A stretch of 23,498 nucleotides of DNA from a virus. Made by a program: the position numbers and the translations under genes. The DNA lies in IMG/VR virus record IMGVR_UViG_3300047557_004377, positions 1 through 23,498 of that record; one strand, written 5' to 3'. Positions within the stretch are counted from its first letter, which is position 1. Every line of letters begins with the position of its first letter. Of this stretch, positions 14,287-20,275 are shown piece after piece. The notes below the pieces were generated by a model. It did no database searches and had not been told where the DNA came from. It saw only the letters and a list, made by a program, of their open reading frames with translations.

Positions 14287-14573
14287 AGTTCATCGTCGTC
14301 GTCATCGTCATCAATAAGGCATGCGGCGGCGAGTTCCGCTAGTTCCAAGTCGGTGGGAATGTCAAATTCAATATTGACATTCTCATCGGCCATTAAAGAT
14401 TTAACGGCGTACCATTCCATCAGGCGTTGGTGGTACAGATTCAATAGTGCGGCATATAGTTGCTCCCAGGTCATCTCTTGCGCCTGAAGCTCTGCTTTGC
14501 GCATTGAGAATTGAAGCTCTAAAGGAAGCTCAAATTGGTGTGGTTCAACCGATCTGTCCATTCCTGGTTTCAT
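14274..14573 (-). CDS. NblA-like phycobilisome degradation protein with acidic tail
   Basis: 99 residues. Residues about 14-62 (FELPLELQFSMRKAELQAQE then MTWEQLYAALLNLYHQRLM, AVKSLM) follow the NblA pattern: L-x-L/V-E-x-QF, a helix, M/L-S/T-x-E-x-L, a second helix with a Q-x-x-M/L stretch, and a basic residue near the end. NblA is a small two-helix adaptor that binds phycobilisomes and brings them to Clp protease; phage versions are known. Unlike host NblA of about 60 residues, this one continues with an acidic 37-residue tail ending in seven aspartates. It lies between the DUF3310 remnant (convergent, 13-base overlap) and endolysin. The similarity is from memory of the family, not a search. 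Confidence 0.6.
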   Translation of the reverse strand: MKPGMDRSVEPHQFELPLELQFSMRKAELQAQEMTWEQLYAALLNLYHQRLMEWYAVKSLMADENVNIEFDIPTDLELAELAAACLIDDDDDDDELQPF

Positions 14574-14575
14574 AC

Positions 14576-14598
14576 TTCAATTGAAACTATTCTAAGAC
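14576..14598 (-). promoter_or_regulatory. Recurring AT-rich box, copy 4 (diverged)
   Basis: The plus strand TTCAATTGAAACTATTCTAAG resembles copy 3 (TTCAATTTAAAACAATTCTAA). The minus-strand TAGAAT (14594-14589) is 16 bases before the ATG at 14573 of the NblA-like gene. It fills the 24-base gap after the endolysin stop. Confidence 0.4.
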
Positions 14599-15263
14599 TA
14601 AATGTCACAGATGCCTTGGAGGCCAAATTCTTCGTACTCGGAAGAGCACCAGGGATCCTCATCGATTTTGAAGCAGTTGGCAAATTCAGAAAGCGTATAA
14701 GGATTAATGGATTCTTCTAGCATACGGATCGCGCGTACTTGGTGTGGCGCTGCGCTGTAGTTACGGAATGCCGTCAAGAGAATCTCAGTTGAGATCCAGG
14801 GATTGTCATTGACCTGACGCAGGAAAAGATTGACCTCTTCTTGCCTGCGATGCAGAAGTGCACCAACCATTTTGTGGTCTTGATCAAAAACCCACTTGGG
14901 AATCTCTTGGCTTGCTCCCCGCCAATCTTCCTGTTCAAGGCAATCGATAATATTGCTGTACAGAAAAGAGTTCCAACCTACGGAGTGAACAAAAGAAAGT
15001 AGGGCTTGATGCATCGAGTCATCAAGGCCCAGGTTTAGTTTCTTCAGCTCTGTATCCAGTACTTCTAACTCGTGGTACAGATACTCCAGCGCTTTGCGTT
15101 TGGTGCAGAGATGACCGCTTCTTACTGGAGAGCCGTCTGGATAAAACTGCGTGCCATAACCAATTGTGTATGGTTCACATCCAGTGTTTGGATCTGGGTA
15201 AGCCTTTTCGTTATACCCTTCGTACTTTCTGATTAGTTCAATTGCTGCAGAAAAATCAGACAT
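14598..15263 (-). CDS. T4-type endolysin (GH24 lysozyme) with C-terminal extension
   Basis: 221 residues from the ATG at 15263 (MSDFSAAIELIRKYEG). A TTG at 15287 would add eight residues but lies inside a hairpin. The T4-lysozyme site is intact: E15, eight residues, D24, then T33 in YTIGYGT, so it should cut the glycan of peptidoglycan. The second helical lobe follows (LGLDDSMHQALLSFVHSVGW, RRQEEVNLF). The last 60 residues (INPYTLSEFANCFKIDEDPW) are an unassigned extension, perhaps a cell-wall or regulatory tail. No signal peptide is visible, so export would need a holin. It is downstream of two small phage genes. Confidence 0.88.
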   Translation of the reverse strand: MSDFSAAIELIRKYEGYNEKAYPDPNTGCEPYTIGYGTQFYPDGSPVRSGHLCTKRKALEYLYHELEVLDTELKKLNLGLDDSMHQALLSFVHSVGWNSFLYSNIIDCLEQEDWRGASQEIPKWVFDQDHKMVGALLHRRQEEVNLFLRQVNDNPWISTEILLTAFRNYSAAPHQVRAIRMLEESINPYTLSEFANCFKIDEDPWCSSEYEEFGLQGICDI

Positions 15264-15285
15264 GGGGGTAACTATTATTACCCCC
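15264..15285. promoter_or_regulatory. Perfect hairpin directly before the endolysin start codon
   Basis: GGGGGTAA (15264-15271) and TTACCCCC (15278-15285) form an 8-base stem with a 6-base loop. On the minus strand the hairpin ends at the base before the ATG at 15263 and occupies the ribosome-binding region. It could restrain endolysin translation or end upstream transcripts; no T-run follows. Confidence 0.55.
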
Positions 15286-15300
15286 AATCATACATAAAAA

Positions 15301-15426
15301 TTACTTACCTTGTCCCCTCATCTTCTTGCGACCGTGATTGGGAAGTGAATGCATTCCCTGGCCCTGACGTGTTTTTTTGGGTTTGGATTCGACTTTGATG
15401 GAGCTGGAGGATTTGGGTTTTGCCAT
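15301..15426 (-). CDS. Small basic phage protein (41 residues)
   Basis: ATG at 15426, TAA at 15303-15301. The protein reads MAKPKSSSSIKVESKPKKTR followed by QGQGMHSLPNHGRKKMRGQGK. It is strongly basic, and the ending H-S-x-P-x-H-G-R-K-K-x-R-G-Q-G-K looks like a conserved short phage protein pattern. It begins four bases after the stop of the gene at 15431-15718, so the two are expressed together, and ends 37 bases before the endolysin ATG. It probably binds nucleic acid or is a small virion component; function is unknown. Confidence 0.7.
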   Translation of the reverse strand: MAKPKSSSSIKVESKPKKTRQGQGMHSLPNHGRKKMRGQGK

Positions 15427-15430
15427 GAGG

Positions 15431-15718
15431 TTACCAGTTGTAGTTGCAGGCCCACCATCCGGGAGTCAGTTTGTTCTTCTTCTCGGAGCAGTTGTGCCTG
15501 GCCTTGAAGTTAGCACGTCTTCCCTCGTCCTTATGCTGAAGATAATCTTTATATCCCCTGGCACCAAACCGGACAATTGCCTCCTTGCCGTCTTGGCAGG
15601 CCTTGACCACATACTTATGCTTATCGCCTTTTGGCGCGCGCTGGGGTTTGTTGCATGCCATCTTATCCTTCTGATACCGCTTGGCAGCTGCAACTGCTTT
15701 CTTCGGTTTGTCTGCCAT
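15431..15718 (-). CDS. Small conserved phage protein (DUF5754-like)
   Basis: 95 residues. A basic N-terminus (ADKPKKAVAAAKRYQKDK) is followed by a conserved-looking core KHKYVVKACQDGKEAIVRFG and GYKDYLQHKDEGRRANFKAR, ending HNC…TPGWWACNYNW. The core fits a small protein family (DUF5754-like) found in many phages and giant viruses with no known function. The closely spaced Cys and Trp residues at the end suggest a compact fold. The ATG at 15718 lies inside the 3' end of the HNH gene (56-base overlap). The family name is from memory and moderately sure. Confidence 0.7.
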   Translation of the reverse strand: MADKPKKAVAAAKRYQKDKMACNKPQRAPKGDKHKYVVKACQDGKEAIVRFGARGYKDYLQHKDEGRRANFKARHNCSEKKNKLTPGWWACNYNW

Positions 15719-16088
15719 AGCTAATCGGTACTAAAGAATGTTTTCTATCTTCTTCCCAATGCAATAACTGGAAAGGATCCTGATCAATCCATCTTTCAAT
15801 TCTATTTAACCTAGCTTTGGAAAAAAAATCTTGGTTAATATACCATTCGTGCAATTTGTACGATGCCTTCGAAGCATTGCAACGGCGGCATGCGGGAACA
15901 AGGTTCTTACGTGTGGTCTCACCTGACTTGTGCCTTGGCACAACATGGTCTAAGCTTGTTGCACTTTCGCCGCAATAAGCACATTCGTGGTTCCAGGATT
16001 TGTATATCTCATCTCTGAATCTTTTCTTTGCTAACTTTGGAGTGACTTCAACGAGTAGGGCAATGGGCTCATGCTCGCTGTAATACAT
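15663..16088 (-). CDS. Free-standing HNH endonuclease
   Basis: 141 residues. The HNH site is complete: C36-x-x-C39, D47-H48, H53, N62 and C67-x-x-C70-N71 (ECAYCG, SLDHVVPRHKSG, KNLVPACRRCNASKA), so a zinc-stabilised beta-beta-alpha nuclease is expected. The C-terminal part (LHEWYINQDFFSKARLNRIE, then RWIDQDPF) is helical. The last 18 residues, read across the next gene's start (QTEESSCSCQAVSEG), look unlike protein core and may be a chance run-on. This layout suits a homing-type or packaging-associated nuclease. The ATG at 16088 is 23 bases below an AT-rich box. It has no AP2 domain, unlike the nuclease at 13720. Confidence 0.85.
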   Translation of the reverse strand: MYYSEHEPIALLVEVTPKLAKKRFRDEIYKSWNHECAYCGESATSLDHVVPRHKSGETTRKNLVPACRRCNASKASYKLHEWYINQDFFSKARLNRIERWIDQDPFQLLHWEEDRKHSLVPISYGRQTEESSCSCQAVSEG

Positions 16089-16096
16089 GCTCTTTA

Positions 16097-16121
16097 GTTG
16101 CCGTTAACTTATTCTAATTTC
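16097..16121 (-). promoter_or_regulatory. Recurring AT-rich box, copy 5 (diverged)
   Basis: The plus strand GTTAACTTATTCTAATT holds ATTCTA at 16111-16116, read as TAGAAT on the minus strand, 23 bases before the ATG at 16088. Only the core agrees with copies 1-3. Confidence 0.35.
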
Positions 16122-16170
16122 CTTAAGCTTTACAGTTCTTAACGCAAGTCTTAAAAAACTATGAATGCCA

Positions 16171-16199
16171 TTGACGGCGGGTCTTAACCCGTTACCGTA
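16171..16199 (+). promoter_or_regulatory. Candidate promoter with operator-like palindrome before the HTH gene
   Basis: TTGACG (16171-16176) could be a -35; the -10 at the right distance is weak (TACCGT, 16193-16198). Between them lies a perfect dyad CGGGT-CTTA-ACCCG (16178-16191), a typical operator position. The start at 16229 lies about 30 bases on. Confidence 0.35.
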
Positions 16200-16228
16200 C
16201 AGGAGTTGTTCACCCTGACGCTCAAGTC

Positions 16229-16447
16229 ATGGCTCAAAACACAGGCTGGGTCTCGGTCGCCCGCGCAGAAGAACTCCTTGGTATTGATCGCAAGGAACTC
16301 TTTCGTATGCGAGACAACGGTACCCTAAAGCTCGGTCCGCACTTCGCTGCTTTTCCAGAGACCCGATCCAGGGATGGTTATCGCTGGAACGTGAACGCTG
16401 TCAGAAAGCACCTGCGTAAGCAGGAGATGATGGCTGATGCTGCCTGA
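16229..16447 (+). CDS. Small HTH protein, excisionase-like
   Basis: 72 residues. Residues about 6-30 (GWVSVARAEELLGIDRKELF, then RMRDNGTLKLG) form a MerR/Xis-type helix-turn-helix, followed by a wing (RSRDGYRWNV) and a basic helix (AVRKHLRKQE). That is the size and shape of a phage excisionase or a small transcriptional regulator. Its 3' end overlaps the end of the convergent recombinase-like gene by 47 bases. The AGGAG at 16201 is too far from the ATG at 16229 to be its ribosome-binding site. Partner choice (recombination or transcription) is not decided by the sequence. Confidence 0.7.
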   Translation: MAQNTGWVSVARAEELLGIDRKELFRMRDNGTLKLGPHFAAFPETRSRDGYRWNVNAVRKHLRKQEMMADAA

Positions 16448-16823
16448 TGGACTTGTAATGCTGCTTTCGTAGCCTATGAGCCAAAATTAAATCCGTGACA
16501 TTGACTCCAACGCCCTCATGGGCCATGAGTCGATACAACTGGGAGGTAAGAGCTGGGATACGGTCTTGCATATCGCAGGGCCGTTTTTTCTGTAATTCAA
16601 AAAGGAATACCCACTGTGGGTGTAGTGGTCGGATCGGACGCTTTTTGTTGTTGAGTACCAAGGCGCCGTCTTGTCCCCATTCAAAAGAATGGAGATCTTC
16701 TGGCTTGATGCCATAGGTCGCAATCATACCAAACAACCAGGCGACAGGCTTCTGGCTGCGTTGGCAGTTCAACTGGAAAAAGTCGTCAACAATCCGCTGG
16801 TCAACAGGGATGGGCTGAGTCAT
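16401..16823 (-). CDS. Truncated, probably inactive tyrosine-recombinase-like protein
   Basis: 140 residues, whereas phage integrases have 300-400. Residues about 26-70 (WLFGMIATYGIKPEDLHSFE, then ALVLNNKKRPIRPLHPQW) follow the start of a tyrosine-recombinase catalytic domain. The first active-site Arg (GLR-x-x-E-L in the family) is a lysine here (GIKPEDL, K40). A degraded box II can be read at H116-R-L-R-K, but no nucleophilic Tyr in the usual context follows. No N-terminal core-binding domain is present. It could be a decayed integrase or a reused DNA-binding fragment. It is convergent with the excisionase-like gene and starts beside a palindrome cluster. ATG at 16823. Confidence 0.55.
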   Translation of the reverse strand: MTQPIPVDQRIVDDFFQLNCQRSQKPVAWLFGMIATYGIKPEDLHSFEWGQDGALVLNNKKRPIRPLHPQWVFLFELQKKRPCDMQDRIPALTSQLYRLMAHEGVGVNVTDLILAHRLRKQHYKSIRQHQPSSPAYAGAF

Positions 16824-16834
16824 GGTTTAACAGT

Positions 16835-16945
16835 CCCGTGACCAGAACCTAGGAATGGTACCTCACGGGGTGCGTTTTCTTAAGGAATTCCTAACAAGTC
16901 TCGTGAGACTTAAGATAAGTATACCTTATTGAGAATTATCTTAAG
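16835..16945. repeat. Cluster of inverted repeats (candidate attachment, operator or terminator region)
   Basis: This gene-free stretch (16824-16940) holds four dyads: CCCGTGA/TCACGGG (16835-16841, 16863-16869); AGGAATTCCT (16883-16892); AAGTCTC-GT-GAGACTT (16896-16911); and CTTAAGATAA/TTATCTTAAG (16909-16918, 16936-16945), the last overlapping the stop of the structural gene. CTTAAG occurs three times (16879, 16909, 16940). The final hairpin could end minus-strand transcripts, but no T-run follows. Confidence 0.65.
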
Positions 16946-18470
16946 GTTTGTATTTATTACCGTTCTTATCAATCATTGTGAAACCTTCCATCACAATCAT
17001 GTCAGACGGCATATTGAATAACTTCTGCATCATTGGCATCATCATTGGACTTTGCATGTTGTAAGGGGGTACATCCATATTTGCAAGTGCATTGGTTGTC
17101 ATGATGAACGAAGCAATTTCTTTTTGCTGGTTTTCGGTATCTTCAACTAATTTCTGCTCCCACGCCGTCATACTACCTACTTCTACAGGGAAGTCTGATG
17201 GTTCGGGAGGGAAGGTTTCATCTTTAAATTTAAGTGCGTAAACATGTTTGCAATAACGCATCTCATCAAGAACAGGAGTCCAGTTGTCTGTGATTGAAGT
17301 AATAACGCCTTGTTCAGTTGAGTAATCGTTATAACGTGGCATGCCATCAGGCTTAGAACCTGGTATGGCTGGGTTCGATGTCCCACGGGTATACGTGGAT
17401 CCAAAGTCGACGTAAACACCTGGGTTATCTCTGGTTGAATCGTTTTTAACTGTATTGATATAAGAGCCAGATGCACCAACCACAAATCCCGATGGAGCAT
17501 AAACATCCATTTTTCTGTTGACATTTGCCGAGGTCATGGCATTATTATCGACAACTCCACTGAGAGTAATGACTTCATGGCGACCTGGCTTCACATAAGC
17601 TAAGCGGTTCCTTGGGAAGAACTTTCTATCGCTTGCTGAAGGGTTTGTCAAGAACGCATAGTCACGATGAGTAAAATCTTGACAAGAACAGCAGAATCTA
17701 GAGCCAGTAATAAGATATCTACCTGGTGTAAAACTTACGTTTGAAGGAGTTATATATTCTTTATCGGGAGTTACCCGGACAGAACCTGCTTTTTTAAAAG
17801 TCAATATTCCTGTGTTTTCATTGATTGCAGTTAAAACTGCTTGGAGATATCCATATCTTTTTTGATTGCTCGGATTGATCGTATCTTTATCAATAATGTC
17901 TCCACCTACAGAAATAACTCTGTCTTCCATGATCTCTGTGATCAAGGGCTTCAGGCCATCTGGCTGACCTGATACGGGCACGTAGAAGGGTGGCGGAAGT
18001 TTATTGGATGGGCTCCAGGATCCAGCAAGTTTTACATACCAATTAGTATTGTCTTCTGTTATCGATTCAATATATAGTTTATTGTTGGTTACGGGATCTA
18101 CGTAATTATCAGTTCTAATTGACCCAGCCTTACGCCATCCGGCCCAGTGCATACCGAACTCTTTGCTGATTGTAGGGAAACCAACAAAAGAACCCGAAAC
18201 TACTGGGTTTAAATTGACAGGTGCGCCTGTTGTGTCTGGGGTTTGATACTCGAAAGGATAAGAAAAATCATTGTCATAAAAGGCTGCGGTTGCTAATTCA
18301 AACCCACGACGCCAACGTGACCATGCTGATTCACGGTTGGCACTATAGATGGAATCAGGAACTGCGCCTTTTGAAAACTCTGTTTTTATCGGCGTTAAAC
18401 GAAAAGGATCCCTATCTTTTTCTTTTGTAAAAGAAGAGAAGGATCCAAAATTATTTTTGGACTTGGCCAC
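16941..18470 (-). CDS. Probable virion structural protein (509 residues)
   Basis: 509 residues with no signal peptide or membrane segment. It is beta-rich with many Pro, Gly and Asn (KEKDRDPFRLTPIKTEFSKG, PNPVVSG-type turns), and has an aromatic N-terminal part (ESAWSRWRRGFELATAAFYD). Around residue 260 is a Cys-rich stretch (GSRFCCSCQDFTHRDYAF) that could bind metal. The C-terminal 60 residues are Met-rich (PPYNMQSPMMMPMMQKLFNM). ATG at 18470, seven bases after the stop of the next upstream gene (18477). The position in a long minus-strand run with a tail lysozyme suggests a tail or baseplate component. The family is not recognised. Confidence 0.65.
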   Translation of the reverse strand: MAKSKNNFGSFSSFTKEKDRDPFRLTPIKTEFSKGAVPDSIYSANRESAWSRWRRGFELATAAFYDNDFSYPFEYQTPDTTGAPVNLNPVVSGSFVGFPTISKEFGMHWAGWRKAGSIRTDNYVDPVTNNKLYIESITEDNTNWYVKLAGSWSPSNKLPPPFYVPVSGQPDGLKPLITEIMEDRVISVGGDIIDKDTINPSNQKRYGYLQAVLTAINENTGILTFKKAGSVRVTPDKEYITPSNVSFTPGRYLITGSRFCCSCQDFTHRDYAFLTNPSASDRKFFPRNRLAYVKPGRHEVITLSGVVDNNAMTSANVNRKMDVYAPSGFVVGASGSYINTVKNDSTRDNPGVYVDFGSTYTRGTSNPAIPGSKPDGMPRYNDYSTEQGVITSITDNWTPVLDEMRYCKHVYALKFKDETFPPEPSDFPVEVGSMTAWEQKLVEDTENQQKEIASFIMTTNALANMDVPPYNMQSPMMMPMMQKLFNMPSDMIVMEGFTMIDKNGNKYKP

Positions 18471-18476
18471 TGTTAC

Positions 18477-19256
18477 TTAGAACATTCCGCCTTGCGCGTA
18501 GATATGGGCGCCTGGGGTATAGCCAGAAATATTAGGGCCATCTGCGAATACACCAACATAAATGCGATCACCACGCTCAAGGTAAATCCCTTTATTGCGA
18601 AGAGGTGCCCCCGAACCTAAACCAGATGTATTGCCTGCAGTTGGCATAGGTACTGCAAGTTGCGGCATCACATCCGAGCAGTCAACAATCCCAACATTGA
18701 ATGGAACTGTTTTTGTGAAAAGAACCTTGTAATCACCGCTTGCAGGAATGGGTGTAACTGTATTTCTGGTTTGATAGAAAACAAAAGTTACAGCAGGTTG
18801 ATGACCATATCCAACACCCTGGAACTGGAATCCACTGGCCGTACTACCAGAATAGTTCAGAGCTGTATTGACACCAGTCAAAGTGCCAGAGCCGGTGTAT
18901 GTGTAATAACCAACGCCACTTGCTGTGCCATTGGTAAGAACACCGGTTGATTGTAAGTAAACAATCTGACCGCTTCTTACTTCAATCGGAGTGCCAGAGG
19001 TACCGCTATTGACCGTATAGTCCGCCGCACGATAAAAATCATTTCGAACAATTGTGATCGAATCAACAACACCGCCATTGTTATTATCTTCGCTAAGAGC
19101 AGCATCCATATCAACAAGAATGGATGGAGCTTGCCCGCCCTGGACAAAGATAGTATTGGCGGCCTGACTGCCAACAGTCTGTGTTGTTACTCTTACCGAA
19201 TCAAACAACGGACGATCAATAAATAGGGGCTGCTTGTTCGAGCTGGTCGATGACAT
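18477..19256 (-). CDS. Probable virion structural protein (259 residues)
   Basis: 259 residues, Gly/Ser/Thr/Asn-rich and beta-stranded (SVRVTTQTVGSQAANTIFVQ, GIYLERGDRIYVGVFADG near the end), with no charged helices or enzyme motifs. The composition suits a tail-tube, decoration or spike protein. The C-terminal APLRNKGIYLERGDRIYVGV is the type of strand pair seen in virion surface proteins. It lies directly before the 509-residue gene (six-base gap) and behind an intrinsic terminator, so the two form one transcription unit. ATG at 19256. A CATTAAAATAG stretch about 50 bases upstream could be a weak -10. Function is not assigned. Confidence 0.65.
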   Translation of the reverse strand: MSSTSSNKQPLFIDRPLFDSVRVTTQTVGSQAANTIFVQGGQAPSILVDMDAALSEDNNNGGVVDSITIVRNDFYRAADYTVNSGTSGTPIEVRSGQIVYLQSTGVLTNGTASGVGYYTYTGSGTLTGVNTALNYSGSTASGFQFQGVGYGHQPAVTFVFYQTRNTVTPIPASGDYKVLFTKTVPFNVGIVDCSDVMPQLAVPMPTAGNTSGLGSGAPLRNKGIYLERGDRIYVGVFADGPNISGYTPGAHIYAQGGMF

Positions 19257-19332
19257 ATGCGTTCTCGGTTACTAAGCTTTATGCAATCAATGCCTTTAAA
19301 ATCTATTTTAATGTAAACAGTCCTTATTTGTT

Positions 19333-19360
19333 AAAAAGGGCTCCGTTTAATTGGAGCCCT
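19333..19360 (-). terminator. Rho-independent terminator after the tail lysozyme
   Basis: On the minus strand AGGGCTCC, an 8-base loop and GGAGCCCT form a G+C-rich stem (19360-19353 pairing with 19344-19337), followed by a run of T (19337-19333). It begins six bases after the stop of the gene at 19366-20055. The rest of the gap (19257-19332) has no gene and only an AT-rich stretch. Confidence 0.85.
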
Positions 19361-19365
19361 CTGCG

Positions 19366-20055
19366 TCAAAATTGAGTTAATGAATCCAGGAATGGACTCC
19401 TTGGCGTGTACAGAGAAGAAGTCGTTATGTCTTCCTCTAATGCAGTCATTGGCCGCTGAAGAGCAGACTTAAGCAACTGCTGTACAGGAGAAGCAGAAGT
19501 CATCTGGGATCCTGTCAATAAATTCTCAAGAAGATAACCCTTGAGGAAATCTTTGACATTAGTACCAGAAGCCTGTGGTGTCTGCTGTGCTTGGGGCGAC
19601 TGAGCTCCAAGGTCAAGTCCACCGAGCTTCTCGTAGATCGAACGAGCTGCCTGCTGTCGTTGTTCCGTTTTAGGAATGCCGGCACGTTCAAAGTCCACCA
19701 AGAAACGGCGAGCTGATTCCTCTGGGGATACTGCGCCCTTCAGGGATTCAAACGCACGCTTCTCTGGGCCTTGCAGCTCATAAGCCAGGAAGTCAGCTTG
19801 GGCTTCTACCGAACCGGGATCAAGTCCTTTCTTTTTGGAGAAGTCAAGCAGCGCCTTCTGGCGACCGCCTGTCCATTGAGCGAGACCGAATCCGCCTACA
19901 CCTGCTGGAGCACCAACCTTACCGCCTTCGTTAACACGCGTGTTAAATCCTGATTCCAGTTGGAAGTTGCCAAGGACACCAGCGATCTGTGCACGTGTTA
20001 AGCCAAGGTTCTGAAGGCGTTGAGCTACAGCAATGGCATTAGGATTCAGTGACAT
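19366..20055 (-). CDS. Phage tail lysozyme
   Basis: 229 residues. Residues 5-145 match the phage tail lysozyme domain: QLESGFNTRVNEGG with the probable catalytic E34, GVGGFGLAQWTGGRQKALL, then LDFSKKKGLDPGS and ESARRFLVDFERAG, RQQAARSIYEKLGG. The domain is lytic-transglycosylase-like and opens peptidoglycan locally when the tail meets the cell. The C-terminal 85 residues (LKGYLLENLLTGSQMTSASP) are unassigned and may anchor it in the virion. ATG at 20055, with AAAGAGAAT and AGGAG upstream. A structured 220-base gap precedes it and a terminator follows, so it is a monocistronic unit with its own leader. Confidence 0.88.
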   Translation of the reverse strand: MSLNPNAIAVAQRLQNLGLTRAQIAGVLGNFQLESGFNTRVNEGGKVGAPAGVGGFGLAQWTGGRQKALLDFSKKKGLDPGSVEAQADFLAYELQGPEKRAFESLKGAVSPEESARRFLVDFERAGIPKTEQRQQAARSIYEKLGGLDLGAQSPQAQQTPQASGTNVKDFLKGYLLENLLTGSQMTSASPVQQLLKSALQRPMTALEEDITTSSLYTPRSPFLDSLTQF

Positions 20056-20091
20056 TTTTTTATTCTCTTTGTTCTCCTACCCAGTTTGAAC

Positions 20092-20177
20092 TTGCCCTAA
20101 GGCCAGGAACGAATACTGTCTGTAATGCGAGAAGTGTCGATAGAAACAGAAGGGTTCGTTTGACGTACTTAGGGCAA
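20092..20177. other. Nested inverted repeats: candidate structured RNA or leader element
   Basis: An 86-base block with three nested pairings in the right order for one long stem: TTGCCCTAAG/CTTAGGGCAA (20092-20101, 20168-20177, ten perfect pairs), AACGAA/TTCGTT (20108-20113, 20155-20160) and TCTGT/ACAGA (20119-20123, 20146-20150). It lies in the leader of the tail-lysozyme gene. No open frame and no tRNA cloverleaf are visible. Confidence 0.55.
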
Positions 20178-20202
20178 AGAATCATGGGTTTAAAGCAACA
20201 AC

Positions 20203-20265
20203 ACTGGCCCCCGTGAATCAAGAGATTCGTGTCCAGTCGGCTGGGCTTACATGCAAAGCAAAGCC
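20203..20265. other. Two further hairpins in the same gap
   Basis: Hairpin one pairs ACTGG/CCAGT (20203-20207, 20233-20237) around GAATC-AAGA-GATTC (20215-20228). Hairpin two pairs CTGGGCTT (20241-20248) with AAGCCAG (20261-20267) with one bulged G. They start ten bases beyond the stop at 20276 and may end that gene's transcript, though no T-run follows. Confidence 0.4.
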
Positions 20266-20275
20266 AGTTGATAAA

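Noticed and set aside
20092-20177. Possible tRNA of serine/leucine size
   Set aside because: The ends pair over ten bases and a GGTTCG-like stretch is present, but no T-stem, D-arm or anticodon stem of proper length can be formed, and there is no CCA.
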